Source: DASXUL01 sp036504855 (GTDB taxonomy: Bacteria > Armatimonadota > DTGP01 > JAKQQT01). From it: a stretch of DNA of 64,000 nucleotides. Location of the stretch: contig DASXUL010000123.1 in NCBI GenBank assembly GCA_036504855.1, forward strand, positions 1 to 64,000, written 5' to 3'. Every line of letters starts with the position of its first letter. Position 1 is the stretch's first letter. Shown here piece by piece: positions 33,269 to 40,823 of the stretch. The notes under the pieces are model-generated. The model was not told where the DNA came from, made no database searches, and worked only from the letters and a program-made list of their open reading frames with translations. Both the position numbers and the translations under genes were made by a program.

Positions 33269-34177
33269 TCAGTCGGTGGACTTCGCCTCTTCCGGAGATT
33301 CCGAAGGAGCGGCGGGCGCTTCGGCGCCTGGCGCCTCAGGCTTGGCGGCAGGCGCGGCGTGCTCGACGACCGGGGATTCCGGCGCCGTTGCCGGGGCCTG
33401 TACCGCTGCCTGAGGGGCATCGGACTCGACCACGGGCACGTCTACAGCCGCGTCACCTTCAGGGGCGGCCTCGGACGTCTCGGCGGCCGCCTGCTTGGCA
33501 GCCTGATTGCCGCGGCCCCGGTTACGGCCGCGCTGCATATAGAACCCGCCGCGCGATCGCTCGCGTCCCGACGGGGCCGGTTGCGCCTCGGTGGGGGCCT
33601 CAACGGCCGCTTCTACTGCCGGCGGCTCGGCTGTTTCCACTTCCACGGCGGCAGTTTCCAAGATCTCGGCGGCCGGAGCCTCCGCTTTCTCAGCGGGCGC
33701 CTCAGAGGTTTCGGCCTCGCTCTCGGCCTCGGCGTCTTCGATCTTGATAGACTGGGCGCGGTTGGCGTCCGCCTTTGGCAGCGTGATGGTGATAACGCCG
33801 TGTCGGTAGGAGGCGGTGGCCTTATCCGCTTCTACGGCGCTGGGCAATTCCAGGCCGCGCTGGTATGAGGCGAAACCCCATTCGCGGCGGATGTAGCCGG
33901 AACGATCCGCCTGCTGGCCCTTTCGCTGCGCCCGGATGTTGAGGCTCTGGCCGCGCACGCTGATCTCGATGTCCTCGGGCTGCATGCCGGGAAGCGGCGC
34001 GGTGAGGACGAGACTGCCGTCCGCGTCCAACAGGTTCACGGCGAGGGTCTGGGTCTGGTCGGGGGCTGGGCGCCCGCCAGCGGGGCGGCGAGCGGCGCCG
34101 CCCGGGATGAAGTCCTCCAGCAGATCTTCCATCTGCTGGCGCAATGCGTTGATGTCGAACCCACGGTTACGGTCCAT
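33269..34177 (-). CDS. Hsp20/alpha-crystallin small heat-shock protein with long disordered tail
   Basis: A 302-residue protein, about twice the usual length. The alpha-crystallin domain spans about 40-135: LTAPLPGMQPEDIEISVRG, GYIRREWGFASYQRG-like strand, and HGVITITLPKA. After it comes about 160 residues rich in Ala, Glu and Pro, interrupted by an Arg/Gly stretch (RERSRGGFYMQRGRNRGRG near 205-225) like RNA-binding RG boxes. The IXI motif needed for oligomer contacts may be SIKIED just after the domain. AAGGAG stands 8 bases before the ATG at 34177. It is probably a cytoplasmic holdase; the tail is discussed in the findings. Confidence 0.85.
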   Translation of the reverse strand: MDRNRGFDINALRQQMEDLLEDFIPGGAARRPAGGRPAPDQTQTLAVNLLDADGSLVLTAPLPGMQPEDIEISVRGQSLNIRAQRKGQQADRSGYIRREWGFASYQRGLELPSAVEADKATASYRHGVITITLPKADANRAQSIKIEDAEAESEAETSEAPAEKAEAPAAEILETAAVEVETAEPPAVEAAVEAPTEAQPAPSGRERSRGGFYMQRGRNRGRGNQAAKQAAAETSEAAPEGDAAVDVPVVESDAPQAAVQAPATAPESPVVEHAAPAAKPEAPGAEAPAAPSESPEEAKSTD

Positions 34178-34697
34178 GGATGGGTCTCCTTGTGCCATGG
34201 CGCACATTCCGCGGGCGTTGCGGGAACGGCGGCACGAGGCCGCGGCTCTCGGCGCAGCGAAAGCGAAGGTGCGTCACTCTTCCTGATTGTCGATCGCCTG
34301 ACTGGGGTCGGCGTGTAGATCTGGGTTCCGCTGATGCCGCTGGAGTGTTTCCAGGCTGGCGAAAGCGTATATGCGGCCATTCTAGCTGGCGCGCTGAGGG
34401 AAGCGCACGGCATCGATGCCGATGCTCGGGATGGGGTCGATGATGGGCACGGTTGGCCTCCTTCCGGCGGGCCCAGCCCGCCCTCGTATCATCGCCCTGT
34501 GTTATTCCTCGCGCCGCGCCGCACAAACGGCTACATTCGGTCCCTTCACTTTACATCGGCGGGGCGCCAAGGTTTCAAGGGGGACCGCCTCGTTGAGGCG
34601 CTCGTTTGACCGCCACGCGGGCCCGTGGTAACATGACACGGGAATTCGGCGCCGGCCGGGGACGGCGGGGCGCCGCGCTATATTATGGAGAATCGAT
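34178..34697. other. Divergent intergenic region between hsp20 and efp
   Basis: 520 bases with no convincing gene. Towards efp are two -10-like boxes: TAACAT at about 34628 and TATATT just upstream of the efp ribosome site. Towards hsp20 I found no CIRCE or sigma-32-like site. One AT-richer patch (34360-34390) may hold the hsp20 promoter. Confidence 0.4.
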
Positions 34698-35264
34698 TTG
34701 GCTATTGACACTAGCGACTTTAGGAACGGGCTGAGCATGGTCCTGGACGGGAAGATCTGGCAGATCGTTGAGTTCCAGCACGTGAAGCCTGGCAAGGGCC
34801 CGGCTTTCGTGCGCAGCAAGCTGCGAGACGTTCGCTCCGGCAACGTGGTGGAGAAGACCTTCAGGGCCGGCGAGAAAATGGAACAAGCCATCCTGGAAAA
34901 GAAGTCCATGCAGTATCTCTACACCACGGGCGACGCCTATATCTTCATGGATACCGAAGATTACGATCAGGTGGAGATCAGCAAGGCGTCCATTGGCTCC
35001 CAGGTGAAATACCTGAAAGAGAACATGGAAGTCATCGTGCTGACCCACCAGGCCGACGTGTTGGGCGTGGAATTGCCCACATCGGTGGAGTTGGAAGTCA
35101 CCGCAACCGACCCCGGCCTCCGGGGCGATACCGCAAGCGGGGGAGGCAAGCCGGCCACCTTGGAAACCGGCGCCGTGGTTACCGTTCCCCTCTTCCTGAA
35201 CGTGGGCGACAAGGTGAAGGTCGACACGCGAACGGACCAATATCTGGGCCGCGTGAGCAATTGA
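34698..35264 (+). CDS. efp: Translation elongation factor P
   Basis: A 188-residue EF-P with the usual three beta domains; it rescues ribosomes stalled on polyproline. The tip loop reads VKPGKGPAF, with Lys33 at the position that is post-translationally modified in many bacteria. No EpmA, EarP or similar modifying enzyme is in the window. It starts at TTG, with GGAG 7 bases upstream. Many proteins here have proline runs, as expected for substrates. It heads a plus-strand run reaching the amidohydrolase at 38846. Confidence 0.95.
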   Translation: MAIDTSDFRNGLSMVLDGKIWQIVEFQHVKPGKGPAFVRSKLRDVRSGNVVEKTFRAGEKMEQAILEKKSMQYLYTTGDAYIFMDTEDYDQVEISKASIGSQVKYLKENMEVIVLTHQADVLGVELPTSVELEVTATDPGLRGDTASGGGKPATLETGAVVTVPLFLNVGDKVKVDTRTDQYLGRVSN

Positions 35265-35271
35265 TGGGCGC

Positions 35272-35299
35272 GCGCTGACCGCCGCCTTGCGGTCAGCGC
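35272..35299 (+). promoter_or_regulatory. Hairpin between efp and the downstream genes
   Basis: GCGCTGACCGC and GCGGTCAGCGC form a perfect 11-bp stem with a six-base loop, eight bases after the efp stop. There is no T run, so it may attenuate transcription or protect the efp mRNA end. Confidence 0.55.
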
Positions 35300-35338
35300 T
35301 GAACACGGCCGTCGGCGCCCGCGAAGGAGAAGCCCCAC

Positions 35339-36481
35339 GTGTCTGCCAACCGCCCCTACAGACCGCCGCAGCATACATCATCGGTGGGCGACATCCTGAA
35401 CGAGGCCCTCAGCTTGATTGCCAAGCTGGCGGCCATCGCCTTCCTCGCGACGCTGGTTTACACGGCCTACGCCACGTTTGGCGGCGGTCTGAAGTCCTAC
35501 CCGGATTACTTTACCGCGGCTCTCTCGAACCAACTCACGCACAATGCGCAGGTTGCGCAGCACGTGCTCATCGGATCGGCCGTGACGTTCTGCGTGGCCG
35601 TGTTGACGCTGTGGTGGGGCTGGGAATGGGCCGGTCCGCTGTTCGCCGCTGCGGGGGCGATATTCTACGTGGGGCTGCCGTATTTTGGCGTGCCGCACCT
35701 TAGCGCTCCCTCAATGGATCTGGCGCGCCAGAACCATCCGGGCGCCGAGATCATCTTCGCATGGCGGATCTGCGGAATGGCCTTCTTCGTGGAGGCCGGG
35801 CTTTTCTGTCTCGCGTGGACGTGGGACCTCCTGCAGGCCACCCTCAGCGCCCCTCGGCGCGCCGCCGGCGGCCTGAAGGTCCCCTTCTATAGCGCATGCT
35901 GGCAGACCCACCACTGCAAGGAAGAGATCAACAAGCTCTGCACGCCGGGCAAGCGGGGTTACCACGCGTCCTGCTGGCGGTACAAGAGCGGCTGCTACTG
36001 CGATGAGAGCATCGGCGACGCCATGCTCGCCTCCGCGCGCCACTCGATGGGCGACAAAGCGGCGATGTTCCTCGGAACGCCGTCCAAGGCCCCGGCGCCA
36101 ACATTCGCCGACCGCTTCCGTTCCACCCACCACCGTGTGGCGTATCAGAAGATCGCTTGCGCGGACTGCCCCATTTACAACTACCATGAACTCCAGAAGC
36201 ACCGCATCCTCGCGCCGATCATGACCCTGGGGATCCCGGCGCTGATGTACTACCGGGCGGAGAATCTACACTCCTGGTATTCCAGCGGCCTCGCCGCGAT
36301 GGATCGCTTCGCGTTACACCTGGCGTTTGATCCCAACCAGACGGCCAACCTGCACAACCAGATACACATCGCCTTCGACGTGCCGCTGATGGAGTGGATG
36401 GTCTACACCGTGCTGGCCGTGGTCCTCATCACCATGGCCGCGCGTTTGCTGGAGTACTGGTGCTTCAGCGCGAAACTGTAG
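35339..36481 (+). CDS. Cysteine-rich polytopic membrane protein of unknown function
   Basis: A 380-residue protein. Hydrophobic segments lie at about 27-48, 75-95, 100-118, 140-162 and 350-370. Between them is a soluble region (about 180-300) with many cysteines: CWQTHHCKEEINKLC, ASCWRYKSGCYCDES and IACADCPIYNYHE. The spacing suggests metal or iron-sulfur binding, or several disulfides. I know no family. It starts at GTG 35339 behind GAAGGAGAA. Its place between efp and the accB-like gene, where efp-accB is a conserved pair in many bacteria, suggests insertion into an older operon. Confidence 0.7.
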   Translation: MSANRPYRPPQHTSSVGDILNEALSLIAKLAAIAFLATLVYTAYATFGGGLKSYPDYFTAALSNQLTHNAQVAQHVLIGSAVTFCVAVLTLWWGWEWAGPLFAAAGAIFYVGLPYFGVPHLSAPSMDLARQNHPGAEIIFAWRICGMAFFVEAGLFCLAWTWDLLQATLSAPRRAAGGLKVPFYSACWQTHHCKEEINKLCTPGKRGYHASCWRYKSGCYCDESIGDAMLASARHSMGDKAAMFLGTPSKAPAPTFADRFRSTHHRVAYQKIACADCPIYNYHELQKHRILAPIMTLGIPALMYYRAENLHSWYSSGLAAMDRFALHLAFDPNQTANLHNQIHIAFDVPLMEWMVYTVLAVVLITMAARLLEYWCFSAKL

Positions 36482-36521
36482 CGGAATCCCGCGCAACTCC
36501 GGCAGGGAGGCCGGTACCAAA

Positions 36522-36926
36522 GTGACGATAGAGACGATTGACGAACTGGCCGGCCTGCTGCAGAAGACGGTCGTGACCCGCATCAGCGTGGAAGGCGACG
36601 GCTGGAACGTTGAACTCGAGCGCCCTCCGGCTCCGCCAGGCGTGGCGACGGCGGCTTCAACGCCTGCTCCATCCGCGCTAGAGGCGAGGGCGGAGACGCC
36701 TGTTGAGGCCACGATGGTGGGCGTGTTCCACGAGGCTTCCCATCCTGTGGCGCAGGGCCAAATCGTCCGCGCCGGGGAGGCGCTCGGCTCCATTGAGGCA
36801 TTGGCGCTCCGCAATGAGGTCCGCGCTCCGATGGATGGGCGCGTGGAGGAAGTGCACGTGGAGGACGGCCAGCCGGTGGAGTTTGGTCAGGTCCTGTTCG
36901 TCCTCTCCGATGGGGTCGACGAATGA
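36522..36926 (+). CDS. AccB-like biotinyl-domain protein lacking the biotin lysine
   Basis: A 134-residue protein built like the acetyl-CoA carboxylase carrier: an N-terminal helix (TIETIDELAGLLQK), an Ala/Pro linker (about 35-60), and a C-terminal biotinyl fold (about 62-132; APMDGRVEEVHVEDGQPVEFGQ). The biotinylation motif E-A-M-K-M reads EALAL at 92-96, so the acceptor lysine is Ala95 and biotin cannot attach there. It starts at GTG behind GGGAGG. It overlaps the next gene by four bases. Its position near efp matches where true accB usually sits. It may be a regulator like plant BADC proteins, or a relic. Confidence 0.8.
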   Translation: MTIETIDELAGLLQKTVVTRISVEGDGWNVELERPPAPPGVATAASTPAPSALEARAETPVEATMVGVFHEASHPVAQGQIVRAGEALGSIEALALRNEVRAPMDGRVEEVHVEDGQPVEFGQVLFVLSDGVDE

Positions 36927-37309
36927 GGCGCGGCCATCGCGGATTCTCGCTGCTCGGGATGCTCGTGGCGGTACTGATCATCGCCGTCGCCGCCGTACTG
37001 ATTTACGGGCGTTCCAACAAGCAGACACAGCCCATTCGTCCCGGCGGACCGTCCACCCGGATGGGCATCGCGGTGGACCGTGGCCGCGGCGTTGACTGCC
37101 AGAACAACCTGAAGCAGCTCCGGCTGGCCATCCAGATGGAAGAGACCTCCAGCGCCGAAGGTAACGGCCCTCCCCCCACCCTCCAGAGCCTGTCGAAGGA
37201 CGGCATCATCCCGCAGATGCTGGTCTGCCCGGCCACTCACCAACCCTACCAGTATGATCCGCGAACCGGCGTGGTAATCTGCCCCACCATCGGCCACGAA
37301 AAGTTCTGA
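36923..37309 (+). CDS. Type IV prepilin-like / pseudopilin protein
   Basis: A 128-residue protein with a prepilin leader: MRRGHRG then FSLLGMLVAVLIIAV. Cleavage by a prepilin peptidase is expected after Gly7. The usual Glu at mature position 5 is Gly12, seen in some minor pseudopilins. The soluble part has CQNNLKQL and IIPQMLVCPATHQPY, with Cys residues that could form a disulfide, as in the H-X9-DG-like short pseudopilins of environmental phyla. It overlaps the preceding gene (ATGA) and precedes the amidohydrolase by four bases. Confidence 0.75.
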   Translation: MRRGHRGFSLLGMLVAVLIIAVAAVLIYGRSNKQTQPIRPGGPSTRMGIAVDRGRGVDCQNNLKQLRLAIQMEETSSAEGNGPPPTLQSLSKDGIIPQMLVCPATHQPYQYDPRTGVVICPTIGHEKF

Positions 37310-37313
37310 AACC

Positions 37314-38846
37314 ATGGCAACCCTGTTTCACAACGCTCATATCCGGACCCTTGGGCCATCTGGCTCCGTCGACTGCCTCCTCGCCGAGGAAGGCGGGCAC
37401 ATCGTTGCCGTGGGCGAAGCGGCCCGCGCGCATCCGCTGGCCGCTGGCGCCGCTGCCGTGGATCTTGGCGGACGCGCCGTCCTCCCGGGCCCGGTAGACG
37501 CGCACGTCCACCTGCTTCAGTATGCCGAGAACGACCTCTACCAGGCGGATCTTGGCGGGTGCCGCACCCTCGACGAGCTATTGGAGCGCTTGAGCGCGCA
37601 CGGCAAGAGACGGCCGGAAGGGTGGCTGCTGGGGGCTGGATTTGACCACGAGATGTTCCCCACCCACGCCATGCCGACGAGGGCCGATCTCGACCGCGCG
37701 GCGCCGAACCGCCCGGCCATGGTCGCCCGACTCTGCTACCACGTGATCTCGGCCAACAGCGAAGCGCTGCGCCTCACTGGCATCGAAAGCGAGTCTGGAA
37801 TCCTGTCGGAAGACCGGATGGACCCCGTTTACGCGGCCATTCCAAAGCTCACGAAGGCGCAGACGTTGGAGGTAGCGCGCCACGCGATGGCACTGGCCGC
37901 AAAGGCCGGATTCACCGGCTGCCACGTGCTGATCGCCTCCCGCGAAGAGGTTGAGGCGTTCCAAACGTTGCGCGCCAACGGTGAGCTGAGCATCCGCGTG
38001 CGCATGCAGATGCCTTTCGCTCTTTTCCACGAGCTGACAGCCACCGGGTTGCGGACCACGTTTGGGGACGAATGGCTGAGCATCGGCGGCATCAAGATGT
38101 TCGCGGATGGCTCCATGGGCGCCCGGACCGCGGCCCTCACCACCGATTACACCGACGATCCCGGCAACTGCGGCGAGTTGATTCACCCGCCGGCGCGCCT
38201 CGCGGAGATGGTGCGCGAGGTGCACGACGCCGGCTGCCAGGCAGTGATCCACGCCATCGGCGACGAAGCAATGGACGTGGCAATGGATGCCATCACGGCG
38301 GCGGCCGGCGAGAACACGCGCGCCGCGCGCCATCGCATTGAACACGCCAGCATCGTCCGGCCGGATCAGGTCCGCCGACTCGCCGATACCGGCATCGTCT
38401 GTTGCGTTCAGCCGCAGTTCACCGTCACGGATTTCTGGACCGTTCAACGCCTGGGCGAGGAGCGGAAGGCGTGGATCTACCCGTTCGCCTCCATGCTGAA
38501 GGCCGGATGCATCCTCTCCGGCGGCACGGATTGCCCGGTGGAACGCCTCTCGCCCCTGGAGGCCATCGGCCGCGCCGTTACGCGCGACGCCCCATGGCGC
38601 GGCGAGAGCATTTCACAGGGCTACCTGGCCGATGAGCGCCTGTCGGTTGAGCAGGCATGGCGCCTCTACACCACCGGCAGCGCGTACTCCGGCTTCGACG
38701 AGGCTTCGCGCGGAACGCTGGAACCCGGCATGGTGTGCGACTTCATCGCGCTCGATGCGGACCCGTTCACCGCCGACCCGAAGTCCATTGAGACGATGGT
38801 TCCGGCTATGACCGTGGTCGGCGGCCGCATTGCCCCTGTGTCCTGA
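37314..38846 (+). CDS. YtcJ-type metal-dependent amidohydrolase
   Basis: A 510-residue amidohydrolase-3 family enzyme, cytoplasmic (no signal). Metal-site motifs are DAHVHLLQ near 62, FADGSMGARTAAL in the middle, HAIGDEAMD, HRIEHAS, and SGGTDCPVERLSP near the end. A composite beta sandwich is formed by the N-terminus and the C-terminal EPGMVCDFIALDADP. Members hydrolyse N-formyl, N-acyl or imide compounds, and the substrate cannot be predicted. It is the last gene of the efp run. Confidence 0.83.
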   Translation: MATLFHNAHIRTLGPSGSVDCLLAEEGGHIVAVGEAARAHPLAAGAAAVDLGGRAVLPGPVDAHVHLLQYAENDLYQADLGGCRTLDELLERLSAHGKRRPEGWLLGAGFDHEMFPTHAMPTRADLDRAAPNRPAMVARLCYHVISANSEALRLTGIESESGILSEDRMDPVYAAIPKLTKAQTLEVARHAMALAAKAGFTGCHVLIASREEVEAFQTLRANGELSIRVRMQMPFALFHELTATGLRTTFGDEWLSIGGIKMFADGSMGARTAALTTDYTDDPGNCGELIHPPARLAEMVREVHDAGCQAVIHAIGDEAMDVAMDAITAAAGENTRAARHRIEHASIVRPDQVRRLADTGIVCCVQPQFTVTDFWTVQRLGEERKAWIYPFASMLKAGCILSGGTDCPVERLSPLEAIGRAVTRDAPWRGESISQGYLADERLSVEQAWRLYTTGSAYSGFDEASRGTLEPGMVCDFIALDADPFTADPKSIETMVPAMTVVGGRIAPVS

Positions 38847-39031
38847 GCGAGGAAGATATCTGGACGAACCGCGGCCGACGGGTCTCAGTGACCGGGGAAT
38901 CTGCCGGCCCTGGGCCCCGAGGCGTACGCGGCCAATGTAGTTCTGGCGGGCAGGCGATTCCATACTGAAGGTAAGGCGACCACAGACGCTCATATCCATA
39001 GCCGTTGATCGCGACGGCCCAGGAGGACACG

Positions 39032-39673
39032 ATGAAGGTCAAGCCCGTTGCCAGTTATCTCGCGCCGGCGTATCCGGTCATTGCATGCGCCCTGGCCGTT
39101 GGCGCAACGCCCGGCATATCTGCTGCCGCTCCGGCTTCGGGACGCCTGCTCATCAAAGGCAGACCGGCTCCTCCGCCGCGGGCGGCAGCGCAGATGCGCC
39201 CGTGTCCTGTCGTTCGCAACACGGCGATGATCTCAACGCGCGACCTGCGGGAGGCTCTGGGGATCCCGGTAACCCCATCCCCGTATTCGACGTCCCCGGC
39301 GTGGACCATCGGAAGCGGCGCCCGGCAAGTCACCATTAGGGCCGGCAGTCAGGTTGTTCAGCAGGGCCGCATGCAGATACGCCTTTCCACGCCCCCAGTT
39401 CGGAGCGGCGACGGGTTGATGCTTCCCGCGGAGGAGATTGGCAAGGCCCTCGGCCTGCGCGTAACCGTTCAGCGGGACAAGGTGACTCTCCTGAACGAGC
39501 AGGCACATCGCGTCTTGGTCCTCCGCCGGCAATCGGCGCAACCTCCTCGAACCAGCGGCGTTGCCCCGACCTCGGCGCCGCCCGGGCCGACTCCGCTTCT
39601 GGGAAAGCCGGCGATTCCGAAGCCCCCGCCGCTGCGGGGCGAGCCGGCAGCGCCTCCGGCGCCCGGCAAGTAA
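39032..39673 (+). CDS. Exported protein with a copper-amine-oxidase-N-like domain
   Basis: A 213-residue protein with a signal peptide (about 1-32). The middle (about 50-150) has VVRNTAMISTRDLREALGI, the repeat STPPVRSGDGLMLPAEEIGKALG and a following VTVQRDKVTLLN, which is the pattern of the Cu_amine_oxidN1 (PF07833) fold, a wall- or matrix-associated module and not an oxidase. The last 45 residues are Pro-rich and probably disordered. AGGAGG precedes the ATG at 39032. It lies 16 bases before the radical SAM gene and may share its transcript. Confidence 0.68.
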   Translation: MKVKPVASYLAPAYPVIACALAVGATPGISAAAPASGRLLIKGRPAPPPRAAAQMRPCPVVRNTAMISTRDLREALGIPVTPSPYSTSPAWTIGSGARQVTIRAGSQVVQQGRMQIRLSTPPVRSGDGLMLPAEEIGKALGLRVTVQRDKVTLLNEQAHRVLVLRRQSAQPPRTSGVAPTSAPPGPTPLLGKPAIPKPPPLRGEPAAPPAPGK

Positions 39674-39689
39674 GCTAGGGGCCTGACGC

Positions 39690-40823
39690 TTGGACCTTAC
39701 TCTTCACCTCACCGCGCGCTGCAACCTGCGATGTCGGTACTGCTACGAGGCGCCACACGCGGGCGGGGATATGGCGCTTCAAACGGCGCGGGATGCAGTG
39801 GCTCTCGCTATTGGCGTCACCGGGCGGGAAACGCCGGGGCAGCGCGTGGACATCGTGTTCTTCGGCGGCGAACCCCTATTGCGGCGTGACCTGATCGCTG
39901 GAGTCATCCGCCATTGCGAACGGGTGACGTTGGCCACGGGGCAGCGGTTCGGCTACTTCATGCCCACCAACGGTTTGCTCCTGGACGCCGCGTTCCTCGA
40001 TGATCCCGACACAGGGCGGGTCTCCGTCTCGCTGAGCATCGACGGAACCCCCGCGGCGCACGACTCGCAGCGCATCGACGCGCGCTGCGGAGGGTCGTGG
40101 GCGGCAGCCGAACGCGCGGCGTCCCTCCTGCTGGATCGTCAGCCCGACGCCATGGCGCAGATGACGGTTACGCCCTTTACGGCGCGGTGGTATGCGCCTT
40201 CCGTCCGCCGGCTGTACGCGAAGGGCTTTCGAAACTTCAACGTCAGTCTGGACCACGGCGGACGCTGGGAGCCGCGCCACTTCCGCACGCTGGCCCGCCA
40301 GTACGAACTACTGGCCGACTGGTACTGCGAAGCCTATCGAAATGGCGGCGTTCGCTTCGCGCCGTTCGACCACAAGGTCTACGCTTGGGTCCGCCCCGGC
40401 GGCGCCCGCGAGGCCGGCTGCCATCTGGCGCAGCGGCAGATCAGCGTGGCGCCCTCTGGCCGGCTCTACCCGTGCGTTCAGTTCGTGGGCGATGGCCGGT
40501 CGGACCTATACTGTATCGGACACGCCTCCACAGGCCTGGACGACGAGGCCCGGCGTCGCGTGTCGGCGATCAAGTTGGATGGCGCCGCCGAATGTAATGG
40601 CTGCGCCATCCGAGACCGTTGCCTGCATACGTGCGCCTGCCAAAACCTTCAGGCCACCGGCGGTCTGGGAGGCATTTCACCGGTCGTATGCGCCCACGAG
40701 CAGATCGTGCTGCCCATTGCGGATCGCGCGGCGGCGCGCCTGTATCGGGAACGAAACCGGACCTTCATCTCGGCGTTCTACGGAGACGCCCTGATCCAGA
40801 TGGAACCGCTGAATCACACATGA
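39690..40823 (+). CDS. Radical SAM / SPASM-domain peptide-modifying enzyme
   Basis: A 377-residue protein. The radical SAM cluster is C11-x3-C15-x2-C18 (ARCNLRCRYCYE), followed by FFGGEPLL. The C-terminal SPASM region has LYPCVQF, CNGCAIRDRCLHTCACQN and VVCAHEQ, giving enough cysteines for two auxiliary clusters. Relatives include anaerobic sulfatase maturases, PqqE-like enzymes and sactipeptide or spliceotide synthases. It starts at TTG 39690 with a weak AGGGG site. Its stop overlaps the start of the FG-GAP gene (ATGA), so the two are translationally coupled. No sulfatase gene is present, which argues for a peptide or secreted-protein substrate. Confidence 0.85.
   Translation: MDLTLHLTARCNLRCRYCYEAPHAGGDMALQTARDAVALAIGVTGRETPGQRVDIVFFGGEPLLRRDLIAGVIRHCERVTLATGQRFGYFMPTNGLLLDAAFLDDPDTGRVSVSLSIDGTPAAHDSQRIDARCGGSWAAAERAASLLLDRQPDAMAQMTVTPFTARWYAPSVRRLYAKGFRNFNVSLDHGGRWEPRHFRTLARQYELLADWYCEAYRNGGVRFAPFDHKVYAWVRPGGAREAGCHLAQRQISVAPSGRLYPCVQFVGDGRSDLYCIGHASTGLDDEARRRVSAIKLDGAAECNGCAIRDRCLHTCACQNLQATGGLGGISPVVCAHEQIVLPIADRAAARLYRERNRTFISAFYGDALIQMEPLNHT

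Noticed and set aside
36522..36926. A functional biotin carboxyl carrier protein
   Set aside because: The acceptor lysine is replaced by Ala95, so the carrier function cannot be assigned.
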